From: Candidatus Hydrogenedentota bacterium
GTDB lineage: Bacteria; Hydrogenedentota; Hydrogenedentia; Hydrogenedentiales; CAITNO01
DNA length: 7,572 bases
Direction of reading: 5' to 3'
NCBI GenBank assembly: GCA_903922535.1
Contig: CAIXUF010001097.1
Coordinates: 1 to 7,572, forward strand
This document shows, one piece after another, positions 1 through 5,995 of the stretch (within the stretch, counting starts at the first letter, position 1; each line of letters starts with the position of its first letter). The notes under the pieces are model-generated. The model was not told the origin of the DNA, ran no database searches, and worked only from the letters and a program-made list of their open reading frames with translations. The translations under genes were made by a program, and so were the position numbers.

Positions 1-6
1 ACGACC

Positions 7-29
7 TCTTGTTTCTCCGTGTGGATGCG
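7..29. repeat. Diverged copy of the repeat arm found at 1557-1579
   Basis: This 23-nt stretch matches 1557-1579 at 19 of 23 positions without gaps, with the shared cores TCTTGTT and TCCGTGT. The copy at 1557-1579 contains the right arm of an inverted repeat that fills a convergent intergenic gap. The partner left arm of this copy would lie just before the window, so the window may open inside a second element of the same kind. The rest of 1-147 has no convincing gene: its open frames lack a plausible ribosome binding site and resemble nothing I know. Confidence 0.5.
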
Positions 30-147
30 GACCGGAACGGCGCCAGTCATTGCAATGGCGCTCCATGTCGGAAGAGAGTTTATGCCAAACCCGTTCATCA
101 ATGCATGTGCCGTCTCCCATGCCTCTTTCTTCTGCCCATCTTTCCTC

Positions 148-176
148 TTGACAGGCATAGAACCTCATGGTATTAT
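148..176 (+). promoter_or_regulatory. Near-consensus sigma70 promoter of the padR-HAAS operon
   Basis: A perfect -35 hexamer TTGACA (148-153) is followed after exactly 17 bp by a -10 hexamer TATTAT (171-176), which matches TATAAT at 5 of 6 positions. Transcription should begin around 183, giving a leader of about 20 nt with a GAGG ribosome binding site at 191-194, eight bases before the ATG at 203. This is the strongest promoter in the window. That would suit a gene whose expression is held down by its own repressor. Confidence 0.8.
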
Positions 177-190
177 CTCCATAGAACTTC
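156..190 (+). repeat. Direct repeat CATAGAACYTC, two copies 24 bp apart
   Basis: CATAGAACCTC (156-166) and CATAGAACTTC (180-190) differ at one base and are spaced 24 bp start to start. The first copy sits in the spacer between the -35 and -10 boxes and the second covers the predicted transcription start. The second copy also contains the small palindrome GAACTTC. The arrangement looks like paired protein-binding sites around the promoter, possibly for the PadR protein encoded next to it. Confidence 0.45.
167..182. promoter_or_regulatory. Candidate PadR operator: ATGG-N8-CCAT dyad over the -10 box
   Basis: ATGG (167-170) and CCAT (179-182) form an inverted repeat with an 8-bp centre that contains the whole -10 hexamer. 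Several characterised PadR-type repressors bind ATGT-N8-ACAT dyads at their target promoters. The arm length and centre length here are the same, with one base per arm changed. A repressor bound here would block RNA polymerase directly. Four-base arms are short and could arise by chance, so position is the main support. Confidence 0.45.
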
Positions 191-202
191 GAGGTACACG
201 CC

Positions 203-535
203 ATGAACACGAAAAAAGAACTGATCGGCGCGAGCACGGGACTGCTGATTCTTTCCGTGCTGGCAAAAGAGCCCAGCTATGGGTACCAGATCATTCGGAA
301 CATCAACCAGCAGGGCGAAGGGTTGTTCCTGTGGCAGGAGGGCACGATCTACCCCGTGCTGCACAAGCTGGAACAGGAGGAACTCGTCCGCGCCCAGTGG
401 CAGCAGGCGGACACCGGGCGCGAACGGAAGTACTACTACATCACGGCCAAAGGCCGCGGTGCGCTCGGTGAAGCGGCAGAGCAATGGCGCGGTTTTTCAC
501 AATTGGTCCTGAACCTTGCGGGAGACGCCTCATGA
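203..535 (+). CDS. PadR family transcriptional regulator
   Basis: This 110-aa protein is a winged-helix repressor of the short PadR type (PadR-s2), which binds DNA as a dimer and consists almost entirely of the DNA-binding domain plus a short C-terminal helix. Recognisable family features in order are the first helix with LLILSVL (14-20), SYGYQI (25-30), the recognition helix region EGTIYPVLHKLEQEELV (46-62) and the wing with GRERKYYYIT (72-81). The remaining C-terminal helix (about 86-107) would serve dimerisation. The start at 203 is supported by GAGG eight bases upstream and by the normal family N-terminus. The stop overlaps the next start (ATGA, 532-535), so the membrane protein downstream is translationally coupled. 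PadR genes are commonly paired with HAAS-domain membrane proteins, as here. The effector is unknown. Autoregulation is inferred from the dyad over the promoter. Confidence 0.95.
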   Translation: MNTKKELIGASTGLLILSVLAKEPSYGYQIIRNINQQGEGLFLWQEGTIYPVLHKLEQEELVRAQWQQADTGRERKYYYITAKGRGALGEAAEQWRGFSQLVLNLAGDAS

Positions 536-1482
536 TCAACCAGCCCAGTCCGGAAGTCCAAAAGCGCCTGCGCGCGATGTGCGCGCAGATGGCCGTGGCC
601 CAGCACCTGGAGGACGACATCCAGCGCGAACTCTACGGCCACATGGAGGACAAACTCCTTTCCTATCTCAACGGCGAGGAGGCGGTGACCGAGGAGGATG
701 CGCTCATCCTCGTGCGCGAGCATTTCGGTGACCCGGTGGTCGTCAAAGGCCTGCTGCACGCGGCGCACCCCATGGCGGCGGCCAACCATTTCCTGCGAAG
801 GGTGGTTGCGGTGATATGCGCCGAAACGGTCTTCATGTTTCTGGCGGGCATATTCATCACGGCGGTGCTGCTGCTCGTTCCTGCAGTGGCCGACGATGCG
901 GCGGGCGCGTTGTTTCTTTATGCGGCCCTGCCCGCGCTGCTCAGACTGCCCGCGGCCTACTTGATATGGGTGACACTACGCTTCTGGCAGCGGCGCATAG
1001 ACATGGGACATTCCGCATGGTTCCTCGAATATCCCGGCCGGCTGATGGCCTGCATCGGCGTGATCGTCGTCGGGGCGGGGCTTGTCCTGCCCATAGGCCA
1101 TGCCTCCGCCGCCGTGGTGGTGCCCTCTGTCGAGCCGGAATGGACCTTCTATTCTTACTCCCTGCTCGTGTCGGTGTTCTTCGCCGTCTGGATGAGTATT
1201 CTCTGGATATGGTGGTGCGACCGTCCACCCCGGCTCAAGATGCCGGTGCTTGCCGCCTGCGGCTTGTGGGCCGCATACGAGTTTCTCTGCGGCCTGCCGC
1301 CTGTGGCATGGACGGCGTGGATACTGGCGCACAGCGGAGAGGGTGGCCTGGACCCGTTTGCCGGAGGCCTGCTCGGATATGTGCGCGACGGTGCCCTCGT
1401 CATTGCCGTGTCCGGGCTTTTCGCCATGGGCGCATACGCGGCACTGCGCGACTTCACGCGCCGTAAGGCCAAGACGGCCTGA
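532..1482 (+). CDS. HAAS-like (permease-prefix type) polytopic membrane protein, PadR partner
   Basis: The 316-aa product starts with a soluble, acidic helical segment (about 20-75) of the pattern EDDIQRELYGHMEDKL...EEDALILVREHFGDP. This is typical of HAAS or permease-prefix domains encoded beside PadR regulators. About six hydrophobic segments follow, near 91-117, 122-149, 169-198, 207-229, 237-260 and 285-306, with a basic tail RRKAKTA. The start at 532 is chosen over an in-frame ATG at 484 because it forms the ATGA overlap with padR and has GGGAG (520-524) seven bases upstream. It also begins directly before the conserved domain. The biochemical role of this family is not settled, and a membrane sensor or anti-regulator working with PadR is the usual proposal. 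No transporter, protease or enzyme motif is visible in the membrane part. Family call is firm for the N-terminus and open for the rest. Confidence 0.8.
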   Translation: MINQPSPEVQKRLRAMCAQMAVAQHLEDDIQRELYGHMEDKLLSYLNGEEAVTEEDALILVREHFGDPVVVKGLLHAAHPMAAANHFLRRVVAVICAETVFMFLAGIFITAVLLLVPAVADDAAGALFLYAALPALLRLPAAYLIWVTLRFWQRRIDMGHSAWFLEYPGRLMACIGVIVVGAGLVLPIGHASAAVVVPSVEPEWTFYSYSLLVSVFFAVWMSILWIWWCDRPPRLKMPVLAACGLWAAYEFLCGLPPVAWTAWILAHSGEGGLDPFAGGLLGYVRDGALVIAVSGLFAMGAYAALRDFTRRKAKTA

Positions 1483-1520
1483 CGACACGGACCGACACGG
1501 ACGAACACGGATCCGCACGG
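1481..1520 (+). repeat. Four imperfect 10-bp tandem units ending in CACGG
   Basis: Four consecutive decamers begin at 1481, 1491, 1501 and 1511, and each ends in CACGG. Units 2 and 3 are ACCGACACGG and ACGAACACGG. The array starts on the last two bases of the membrane-protein stop codon and forms the left side of the inverted-repeat element in this gap. The 10-bp period is close to one helical turn. Confidence 0.7.
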
Positions 1521-1576
1521 ACAGATGCACCCCCGCCTGTTCAGCGTCTGGTGATGTCTTGTTCGTCCGTGTCGGT
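1491..1576. terminator. Long inverted repeat in convergent gap, possible bidirectional terminator
   Basis: ACCGACACGGACGAACA (1491-1507) is perfectly complementary in reverse to 1560-1576, giving a 17-bp stem with a 52-nt loop. A second nested stem is possible inside the loop: CAGATGC (1522-1528) with GCGTCTG (1544-1550), allowing one G-T pair. The structure fills nearly all of the 99-bp gap between the stops of the membrane-protein gene (1482) and the HEAT-repeat gene (1582). Neither strand has a T-run after the stem, so it is not a classical intrinsic terminator. It may end transcription by structure alone or protect mRNA 3' ends. It may instead be a dispersed palindromic element, since a related arm lies at 7-29. 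Confidence 0.55.
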
Positions 1577-1581
1577 GCGCG

Positions 1582-3882
1582 TCAGTCAGTTAATATGTGC
1601 AGCTCATCCACCGACCAGCAAAAGTCCGCCGTGCCGGTCTGCACGACTTTCACGTAGCGGCCCTCGACGGCCGCGAAGTGCGCCTCGGTGATGGGTTTCT
1701 CGCTGGTTCCCGAGGCGACGGCCGTGCCGGGATTGGCGGGATCGTCGCACACGTAGATTTCCCATGCGCGGGGGTATTCGGTGGCGTTGAGGGTCGTGTC
1801 GAGCACAACACCGGTCACTTTGCCCTTGTCGCCCAGGTCGATCAGAATCCACTGCCCCGGTTTTTGCATCGCTGTGGAGCGCCAGCGCGTGTTCATGTCG
1901 CCGTCGAGCATCCGCCCGGCCTCGCCGCTGCCGTCGTAGGTGGTGGCGGTGAAAAAGTGGCGGCGCACCTCCTCGGCCGCGACGGCTGCCTCCGCGCGGA
2001 ACTCGTCCTGCGTCAGGTAGGGGGCCAGCAGCGCCAGCGCGCCGCGATCGGCCGCGTCACCCACGCCGGAGAGCACCGCCTTGGTCTGCGCCGGCGTTTT
2101 GCACATGGCGAACATCTCCGTGAAGATCGCAAGTTTGTCGGTCCTGGGGCGGTCCGACGGCCGTTTCAACTGGCGGAGCAGGCCGTAAAACGCGGCGTCG
2201 CGCACGTCGCGGCGGCCTTTGCGCGCAAGCTTGCGCAGGTCGTCCAGCGTGGCGGGGGTCGGCCATTCGCACAGCGCATTGACCGCCGTCTTGCGCACGT
2301 CCCCGGTCCACGAGTGCGCGGCGCGCCGCAGTGTCTTGAGCGCGGCCGGGTCTTCCGCCGCGCCCAGCACGTGCAACAGCGAAACGCGCACCTTCTTCTT
2401 GAAGGTGCGCCCGTAACGTCCGGCGACAAGTGTCCCAGTACCGGCGTCGGGGCCGAGCCGCCGTATGGCGGCCACGGTTCCGGCCTCGCCGGCTTCACGG
2501 CATTCGTCGGGAGCTTCCGCCAGTGCATCGACCAACTGCGGAAACTCCTTTGGGGAAACGGTCATGCCCAGCGCTTTGAACGCGGCCTGTCTCACCACCA
2601 AATACTCGTCCTCCCCGGCGTAATAGAGCATCGTCGGCACTGCGGCGGCGGCGGTGCGCCCGCCAAGCACCAGCAGCACCCGCGCCCGCAGCGCCGGCGC
2701 GCCACCCTCCAGCAACCCCGCGACCGCGGCGTTCACGTCCGCGCCTTTGAGTGCGATCAGCGCTTCTTCCGCCGCGGCTGCCTCTGCTTCGGACGGACCG
2801 GCCAGCCGTTCAATCAGCGACTTGACCGCCTCGGGGCCGCCCGTCCTGCCCAGGGCCGCCAGCGCCGCCAGTCGCACCGCCGGGTCGGGGTCGGACACAC
2901 TCTTGAGCGCCGTGCCCGCGGCGTCGGGATCGCCGCGGTCTCCCAATGCAAGCAGCGCCGCCGCGCGGCTTTCCGGCATCAACTCCGGCAGCACCGCCAC
3001 CACGGCGGCGGTCACCTCTTTTTCCGGCGCGCGCCGCACCAGCCCGAGCATGACCGTGCGCACCGCCGGATCGCTGTCTTTCAGCCCCCGGGAGATGATC
3101 GAGGCGGCGTAGCCATCGCCCAGCCGCGCCATGTCGCACATCGCCGCCGCGCGCACCGGCCCGTCCTCCATATGGCTCGTCAACTGCTCCATCGCGGCGC
3201 GCCCGCGGGTGATGTCGCCCGAGGCGGCCGTCTTCTCCGCCGCCAGGAGCAGGCCGTTCACGATTGCCGTGCGTGTTCTGTTGCCCGCCTTGGGCAGCGC
3301 CGAGTTCAGGGCATCCAGTGCGGCCGCACCGCCAATCTTGCCCAGTGCCCCGGCCGCGCAGCGCACCGTCTCCACGTCCTTCTCCTTCAGCAGCACGGCA
3401 AGCTCCTTAACATGGGCCGTGTCGCCGCGCGCGCCGATGGCGTCGATGATGCCCGCACGCACCCGGCCGGTGGTCTTGCCCAGCGCGTCCGCCAGCGCGC
3501 GATCCGCCGCGTTGCCCTTCACCTGCTGCAGTGCGGTCAGCGCGGAAATGGACAGCTTCTCGTCGGTCAGCAGCGGTGCAATGAGCGGCGTTTCCTTGTC
3601 CGTGGCGACCAGGTACAACTGGCTGCACAGAAACTTCTGCGCGTCATAGTCGGTGCCGTGCAATGCGGCCGCCAGTTTCGCGGCAATGGCCGCCTGTGCG
3701 GCCGCATCAGTTTTGGCCTCGTTGATTTCGTCGATGATCCGCTGGCAGGCGGCAAAGTCGCCGCCGACGCGGTAATTTTTCAGCGCGGCCACCGCCGCGT
3801 CAAGACTGAGAGCGTTCTCTTCGGCAACTGCCGGAGGGATGACGGCCAGCATTCCGAGGCAAAGGGAAATCAGGGTTCGCAT
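1582..3882 (-). CDS. Secreted HEAT-repeat protein with C-terminal F5/8C (discoidin)-like domain
   Basis: The 766-aa product begins with a Sec signal peptide (hydrophobic core LISLCLGMLAV, likely cleavage after AVA at 20). Residues about 100-640 are built of helical HEAT or PBS-lyase-like repeats of roughly 30 aa, with recurring signatures such as DPAVRTVMLGLV (271-282) and DPAVRLAALAALGRTG (333-348). The last 125 residues (642-766) look like an F5/8 type C galactose-binding-like domain: MLDGDMNTRW (658-667), WILIDLG (678-684), RAWEIYV (665-710 region, beta strands) and a terminal WSVDELHIL. Such domains usually bind carbohydrate or other surface ligands, and the HEAT part would be a protein-binding scaffold. 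I see no catalytic motif. The start has GAGGAG (3891-3896) eight bases upstream. It lies 12 nt downstream of the oxidoreductase gene and is probably translated from the same mRNA. The exported location matches that neighbour, which suggests a shared role in glycan metabolism. Confidence 0.85.
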   Translation of the reverse strand: MRTLISLCLGMLAVIPPAVAEENALSLDAAVAALKNYRVGGDFAACQRIIDEINEAKTDAAAQAAIAAKLAAALHGTDYDAQKFLCSQLYLVATDKETPLIAPLLTDEKLSISALTALQQVKGNAADRALADALGKTTGRVRAGIIDAIGARGDTAHVKELAVLLKEKDVETVRCAAGALGKIGGAAALDALNSALPKAGNRTRTAIVNGLLLAAEKTAASGDITRGRAAMEQLTSHMEDGPVRAAAMCDMARLGDGYAASIISRGLKDSDPAVRTVMLGLVRRAPEKEVTAAVVAVLPELMPESRAAALLALGDRGDPDAAGTALKSVSDPDPAVRLAALAALGRTGGPEAVKSLIERLAGPSEAEAAAAEEALIALKGADVNAAVAGLLEGGAPALRARVLLVLGGRTAAAAVPTMLYYAGEDEYLVVRQAAFKALGMTVSPKEFPQLVDALAEAPDECREAGEAGTVAAIRRLGPDAGTGTLVAGRYGRTFKKKVRVSLLHVLGAAEDPAALKTLRRAAHSWTGDVRKTAVNALCEWPTPATLDDLRKLARKGRRDVRDAAFYGLLRQLKRPSDRPRTDKLAIFTEMFAMCKTPAQTKAVLSGVGDAADRGALALLAPYLTQDEFRAEAAVAAEEVRRHFFTATTYDGSGEAGRMLDGDMNTRWRSTAMQKPGQWILIDLGDKGKVTGVVLDTTLNATEYPRAWEIYVCDDPANPGTAVASGTSEKPITEAHFAAVEGRYVKVVQTGTADFCWSVDELHILTD

Positions 3883-3890
3883 GGCTGTTT

Positions 3891-3896
3891 CTCCTC
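3891..3896 (-). promoter_or_regulatory. Ribosome binding site overlapping the upstream stop codon
   Basis: GAGGAG on the minus strand shares bases with the TGA stop of the oxidoreductase gene (TGAGGAG, 3891-3897) and lies eight bases before the HEAT-protein ATG at 3882. Ribosomes finishing the first gene would be placed on the second one's initiation site, which points to one mRNA and coupled translation. Confidence 0.75.
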
Positions 3897-5229
3897 AGGC
3901 AAGCTGCCAGGGCCCGCGCATTGCGCGGGTCAGCAGGCGGTTGGCTTCCGAATCGTCCACGAATTCCTGTTTCTCGGGGTTCCATTTGAGCGGACGTTTC
4001 AGCCAGTAGGCGATGGTGCCCAAATGGCAAATAGTCGCCGAACTGTGGCCGATTTCCACGGGACAAATTGGCTCGCGGCGCGTGCGCACGCATTCCAGGA
4101 AGTTCTTGCGGTGGTCCGGGCTGTCATAGAGATGGGTTTCGTCCGGGCCGATTTGTCCGTACTTGAGGCTCGCCGGTTCGGTCACCAGGAATTCACTGCG
4201 GTTCACGCCCACCCGCCCCTTCGTGCCCATCCACTCGGTGCCCGCACCCTTGATCGTGCCGCCGCCGTGGTACATGCGCACGCCGTTGGCGTACACAAAG
4301 GTCAGCCGTTTCACCTCGGGATTGTCCGGCGATGGCGGGATGATCTCCACCGGCCCGGAACCGTCCATGCCCATGCCCCACTGGGCAATGTCGAAGTGGT
4401 GCGCGCCCCAGTCGTCCATCGCGCCCTCGGCATAGGGCCGGTAATTGCGCCACTGCGGCCACCCGTCAAAGGACTCCGGCGGCGCCAGCACGGAAGAATA
4501 CGGCCGCCACGGACACGGGCCGAGCCACATGTCCCAGTCGAGCCCTTCCGGGGTCGGCTCGGCGAGCAGGTTGTCCTCCTCCGGCGGGCCGCCGATGTTC
4601 ACGTAGACTTCTTTCAGGTCGCCGATGCGGCCGTTGCGCACCAGTTCGCAGGCAAAGCGGAATGCGTTGTCCGAGCGCTGCTGGCTGCCGACCTGCAGGA
4701 TGCGGCCATAACGGCGCACCGCGTTGATGAGCGCTTTGCCCTCGTTGACCGTGCGCGTCATCGGCTTTTCGAGATACACGTCCTTGCCGTTGCGCAGCGC
4801 CTCCAGCGCGGTTAGCACATGCCAGTGGTTCGGCGTGGCGATGACAACTAAGTCGATGTCCGTCCGCGCGCAGAGCATGCGGAAATCGCCGTAGGTGTCG
4901 CAGGCCGAATAGCTGTTCTGTGCCGCGCGCTTCGCATACTGTTCGTTGGTCTGGGTGGCCGCCCTCTCGCGGCGTCCTTGCTCCACGTCGCAGATCGCCA
5001 GAATCTGGCACGACTCATCGCCCTGATAGGCCCCCAGATGGCCCTTGGCCATCTTGCCCATGCCGATGAAGCCCATCGTGAGCCGGTTGCTCGGCGCTGT
5101 TGCGCCGTCCAGACCGAGCGCGCGGCCTGGGATGATGGTGGGAAATGCCACAGCGCCAACCGCGGCGGCGGCGGTGCGCTTTAGAAACTGTCGGCGGTTC
5201 AGCGTCCGGCCGATTGGGTGTCGGTCCAT
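3895..5229 (-). CDS. Tat-exported Gfo/Idh/MocA family NAD(P)-dependent oxidoreductase
   Basis: The 444-aa protein carries a Tat signal (NRRQFLKR at 11-18, followed by an alanine-rich hydrophobic stretch to about 30). Next comes a Rossmann domain with GFIGMGKMAKG (53-63), DVVIATPNHWH-like strand and loop (126-137), and the family's EKP motif (154-156), whose lysine is catalytic in characterised members. DDWGAHHFDIAQWG (272-285) supplies the Asp-x3-His pair (D273, H277) expected of the active site. The C-terminal part resembles the bacterial putative C-terminal domain common in planctomycete paralogues. Members oxidise or reduce sugars and sugar derivatives and usually enter Tat folded with the nicotinamide cofactor bound. 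The substrate cannot be read here. An open frame extends upstream to 5412, but 5229 is chosen because AAGGAGG (5239-5245) sits nine bases before it and the Tat motif follows directly. The HEAT gene lies 12 nt downstream. Confidence 0.93.
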   Translation of the reverse strand: MDRHPIGRTLNRRQFLKRTAAAAVGAVAFPTIIPGRALGLDGATAPSNRLTMGFIGMGKMAKGHLGAYQGDESCQILAICDVEQGRRERAATQTNEQYAKRAAQNSYSACDTYGDFRMLCARTDIDLVVIATPNHWHVLTALEALRNGKDVYLEKPMTRTVNEGKALINAVRRYGRILQVGSQQRSDNAFRFACELVRNGRIGDLKEVYVNIGGPPEEDNLLAEPTPEGLDWDMWLGPCPWRPYSSVLAPPESFDGWPQWRNYRPYAEGAMDDWGAHHFDIAQWGMGMDGSGPVEIIPPSPDNPEVKRLTFVYANGVRMYHGGGTIKGAGTEWMGTKGRVGVNRSEFLVTEPASLKYGQIGPDETHLYDSPDHRKNFLECVRTRREPICPVEIGHSSATICHLGTIAYWLKRPLKWNPEKQEFVDDSEANRLLTRAMRGPWQLA

Positions 5230-5293
5230 GCGTCCGATCCTCCTTGTCTGTGGTGGGAATGGGGACTGCGCAGTTGTCAGGAAAGGCCCGCAC

Positions 5294-5322
5294 AGCATAC
5301 TTCCCGGCGGCGGGGGATGCAA
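5294..5322 (-). promoter_or_regulatory. Weak candidate promoter for the oxidoreductase-HEAT pair
   Basis: On the minus strand TTGCAT (5317-5322) and TATGCT (5294-5299) are separated by exactly 17 bp, matching the sigma70 hexamers at 3 and 4 of 6 positions. The predicted leader is about 58 nt. The spacer is a run of C and G with a short CCCG/CGGG dyad. The site lies just after the stop of the lipoprotein gene, so read-through from that gene is an alternative source of transcription. No clear terminator separates the two. Confidence 0.3.
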
Positions 5323-5329
5323 GCGCGGT

Positions 5330-5806
5330 TTACGGCTTGGTGGATGCCGGTGGCGGCGGCAACGCCTCGGCGGGCATGCCGTTGATCGTGAGCGCCGTCC
5401 CGTCCCAGACACACGAAAAAGGCTTGCCCAGAATGTTCAGTTCGATCTTGCCCCCGTCATAGGTGTACTTGGCCGTGATGCCGCCGGGCGCATAGGGCTC
5501 GGTCTGCGGCCCGCGCGCATGTATCTGGTGCGCGTTGAGGAAACGCGCCTCCAGGTCCTTCACCCGCCACGCCGTGCCCACCAGTTTGCGGTGGACCGGG
5601 TCCGACGGCATTTCCGACTCCGGCGGCGGCGTGTATGCCGGCGGCGGCACAACGGCGCGCTCCGACGGCAGTGCCGGACCCCTTTCCTGCGCGACCGGTG
5701 TCGGCGCAACCTTGTCTTTGGGCGCGCCGCACCCGGCAACAGCCAGCAAAGCCGTCATCAAACACCCGCACAGCACTCTGCGCGTTATCGCCGAAAGTGG
5801 TCTCAT
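5330..5806 (-). CDS. Small lipoprotein of unknown family with proline-rich linker
   Basis: The 158-aa product has a lipoprotein signal peptide: basic start with RR at 9-10, hydrophobic core and lipobox LAVAGC with the acylated cysteine at 26. Gly at the next position disfavours inner-membrane retention by the Lol rule known from enterobacteria. Residues 31-70 are a proline-rich, probably disordered linker (AVVPPPAYTPPPES). The folded part (about 72-146) alternates short strands: KLVGTAWRV (74-82), AKYTYDGGKIELNIL (112-126) and FSCVWDGTALTING (130-143). That pattern recalls small lipocalin-like or META-like beta domains, but I do not recognise the family. The start at 5806 is preferred over an in-frame ATG at 5884 because it gives a normal signal peptide. 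A GTG directly before it (5809) is also possible. There is no ribosome binding site, which fits the very short leader predicted from the promoter. Confidence 0.75.
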   Translation of the reverse strand: MRPLSAITRRVLCGCLMTALLAVAGCGAPKDKVAPTPVAQERGPALPSERAVVPPPAYTPPPESEMPSDPVHRKLVGTAWRVKDLEARFLNAHQIHARGPQTEPYAPGGITAKYTYDGGKIELNILGKPFSCVWDGTALTINGMPAEALPPPPASTKP

Positions 5807-5819
5807 CACAATGCCGCGG

Positions 5820-5848
5820 ATTCTAACATGCCCAAGCGGTAATTCCAA
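5820..5848 (-). promoter_or_regulatory. Sigma70-like promoter of the 158-aa lipoprotein, near-leaderless
   Basis: On the minus strand TTGGAA (5843-5848) and TAGAAT (5820-5825) are 17 bp apart, matching consensus at 4 and 5 of 6 positions. Initiation about seven bases beyond the -10 box would fall near 5813, leaving a leader of only about 7 nt before the ATG at 5806. That explains why no Shine-Dalgarno sequence is seen before this gene. Confidence 0.5.
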
Positions 5849-5935
5849 TTCCGCGCCGACCTCAAGGCGAAAAATGACTTCCATCGTCCCCGGGCTCCAC
5901 CTGGCTTTTCCGCAGATCCCATGCCGCCATATTCA

Positions 5936-5944
5936 TGCTATGCT
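5936..5944 (+). promoter_or_regulatory. Possible extended -10 promoter for the 150-aa lipoprotein
   Basis: TGCTATGCT fits the extended -10 form TGnTATAAT with 4 of 6 hexamer matches. No -35 hexamer is found at the expected distance, which extended -10 promoters can tolerate. Start of transcription near 5951 would give a leader of about 45 nt. It lies within the 189-bp divergent gap (5807-5995), which holds nothing else that I can identify. Confidence 0.25.
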
Positions 5945-5995
5945 TCTGTCCATGGAAGCGGCCTTGTCTCAAGGTGCCTGCAAAGGAATAGAACG

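Noticed and set aside
19..471. 150-codon plus-strand frame running through the padR start
   Set aside because: It is a frame shadow of padR with no ribosome binding site and no recognisable domain. The padR frame explains the conserved sequence.
484..531. Earlier ATG for the HAAS protein
   Set aside because: It would overlap padR by over 50 bases and add residues outside the conserved domain. The ATG at 532 has a good ribosome binding site and the ATGA overlap.
2810..3649. Several shorter frames on both strands within the HEAT gene
   Set aside because: They are shadows of a repetitive GC-rich coding region and show no independent start signals or domains.
1597..4815. A 1072-codon open frame on the plus strand
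   Set aside because: It is antisense to two well-supported genes, has no ribosome binding site, and its translation is rich in Arg, His and Gly with no recognisable domain. High GC and codon bias on the minus strand keep the opposite frame open.
5230..5412. N-terminal extension of the oxidoreductase to 5412
   Set aside because: The extra 61 residues are Arg/Pro-rich and would bury the Tat signal. The ATG at 5229 has AAGGAGG nine bases upstream.
5807..5884. ATG start at 5884 for the minus-strand lipoprotein
   Set aside because: It adds 26 acidic and mixed residues before the signal peptide and would put the best promoter inside the gene.
5921..5995. ATG start at 5921 for the plus-strand lipoprotein
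   Set aside because: It has no ribosome binding site and would place the signal peptide about 25 residues inside the protein. GTG at 5996 has AAAGGA correctly spaced.
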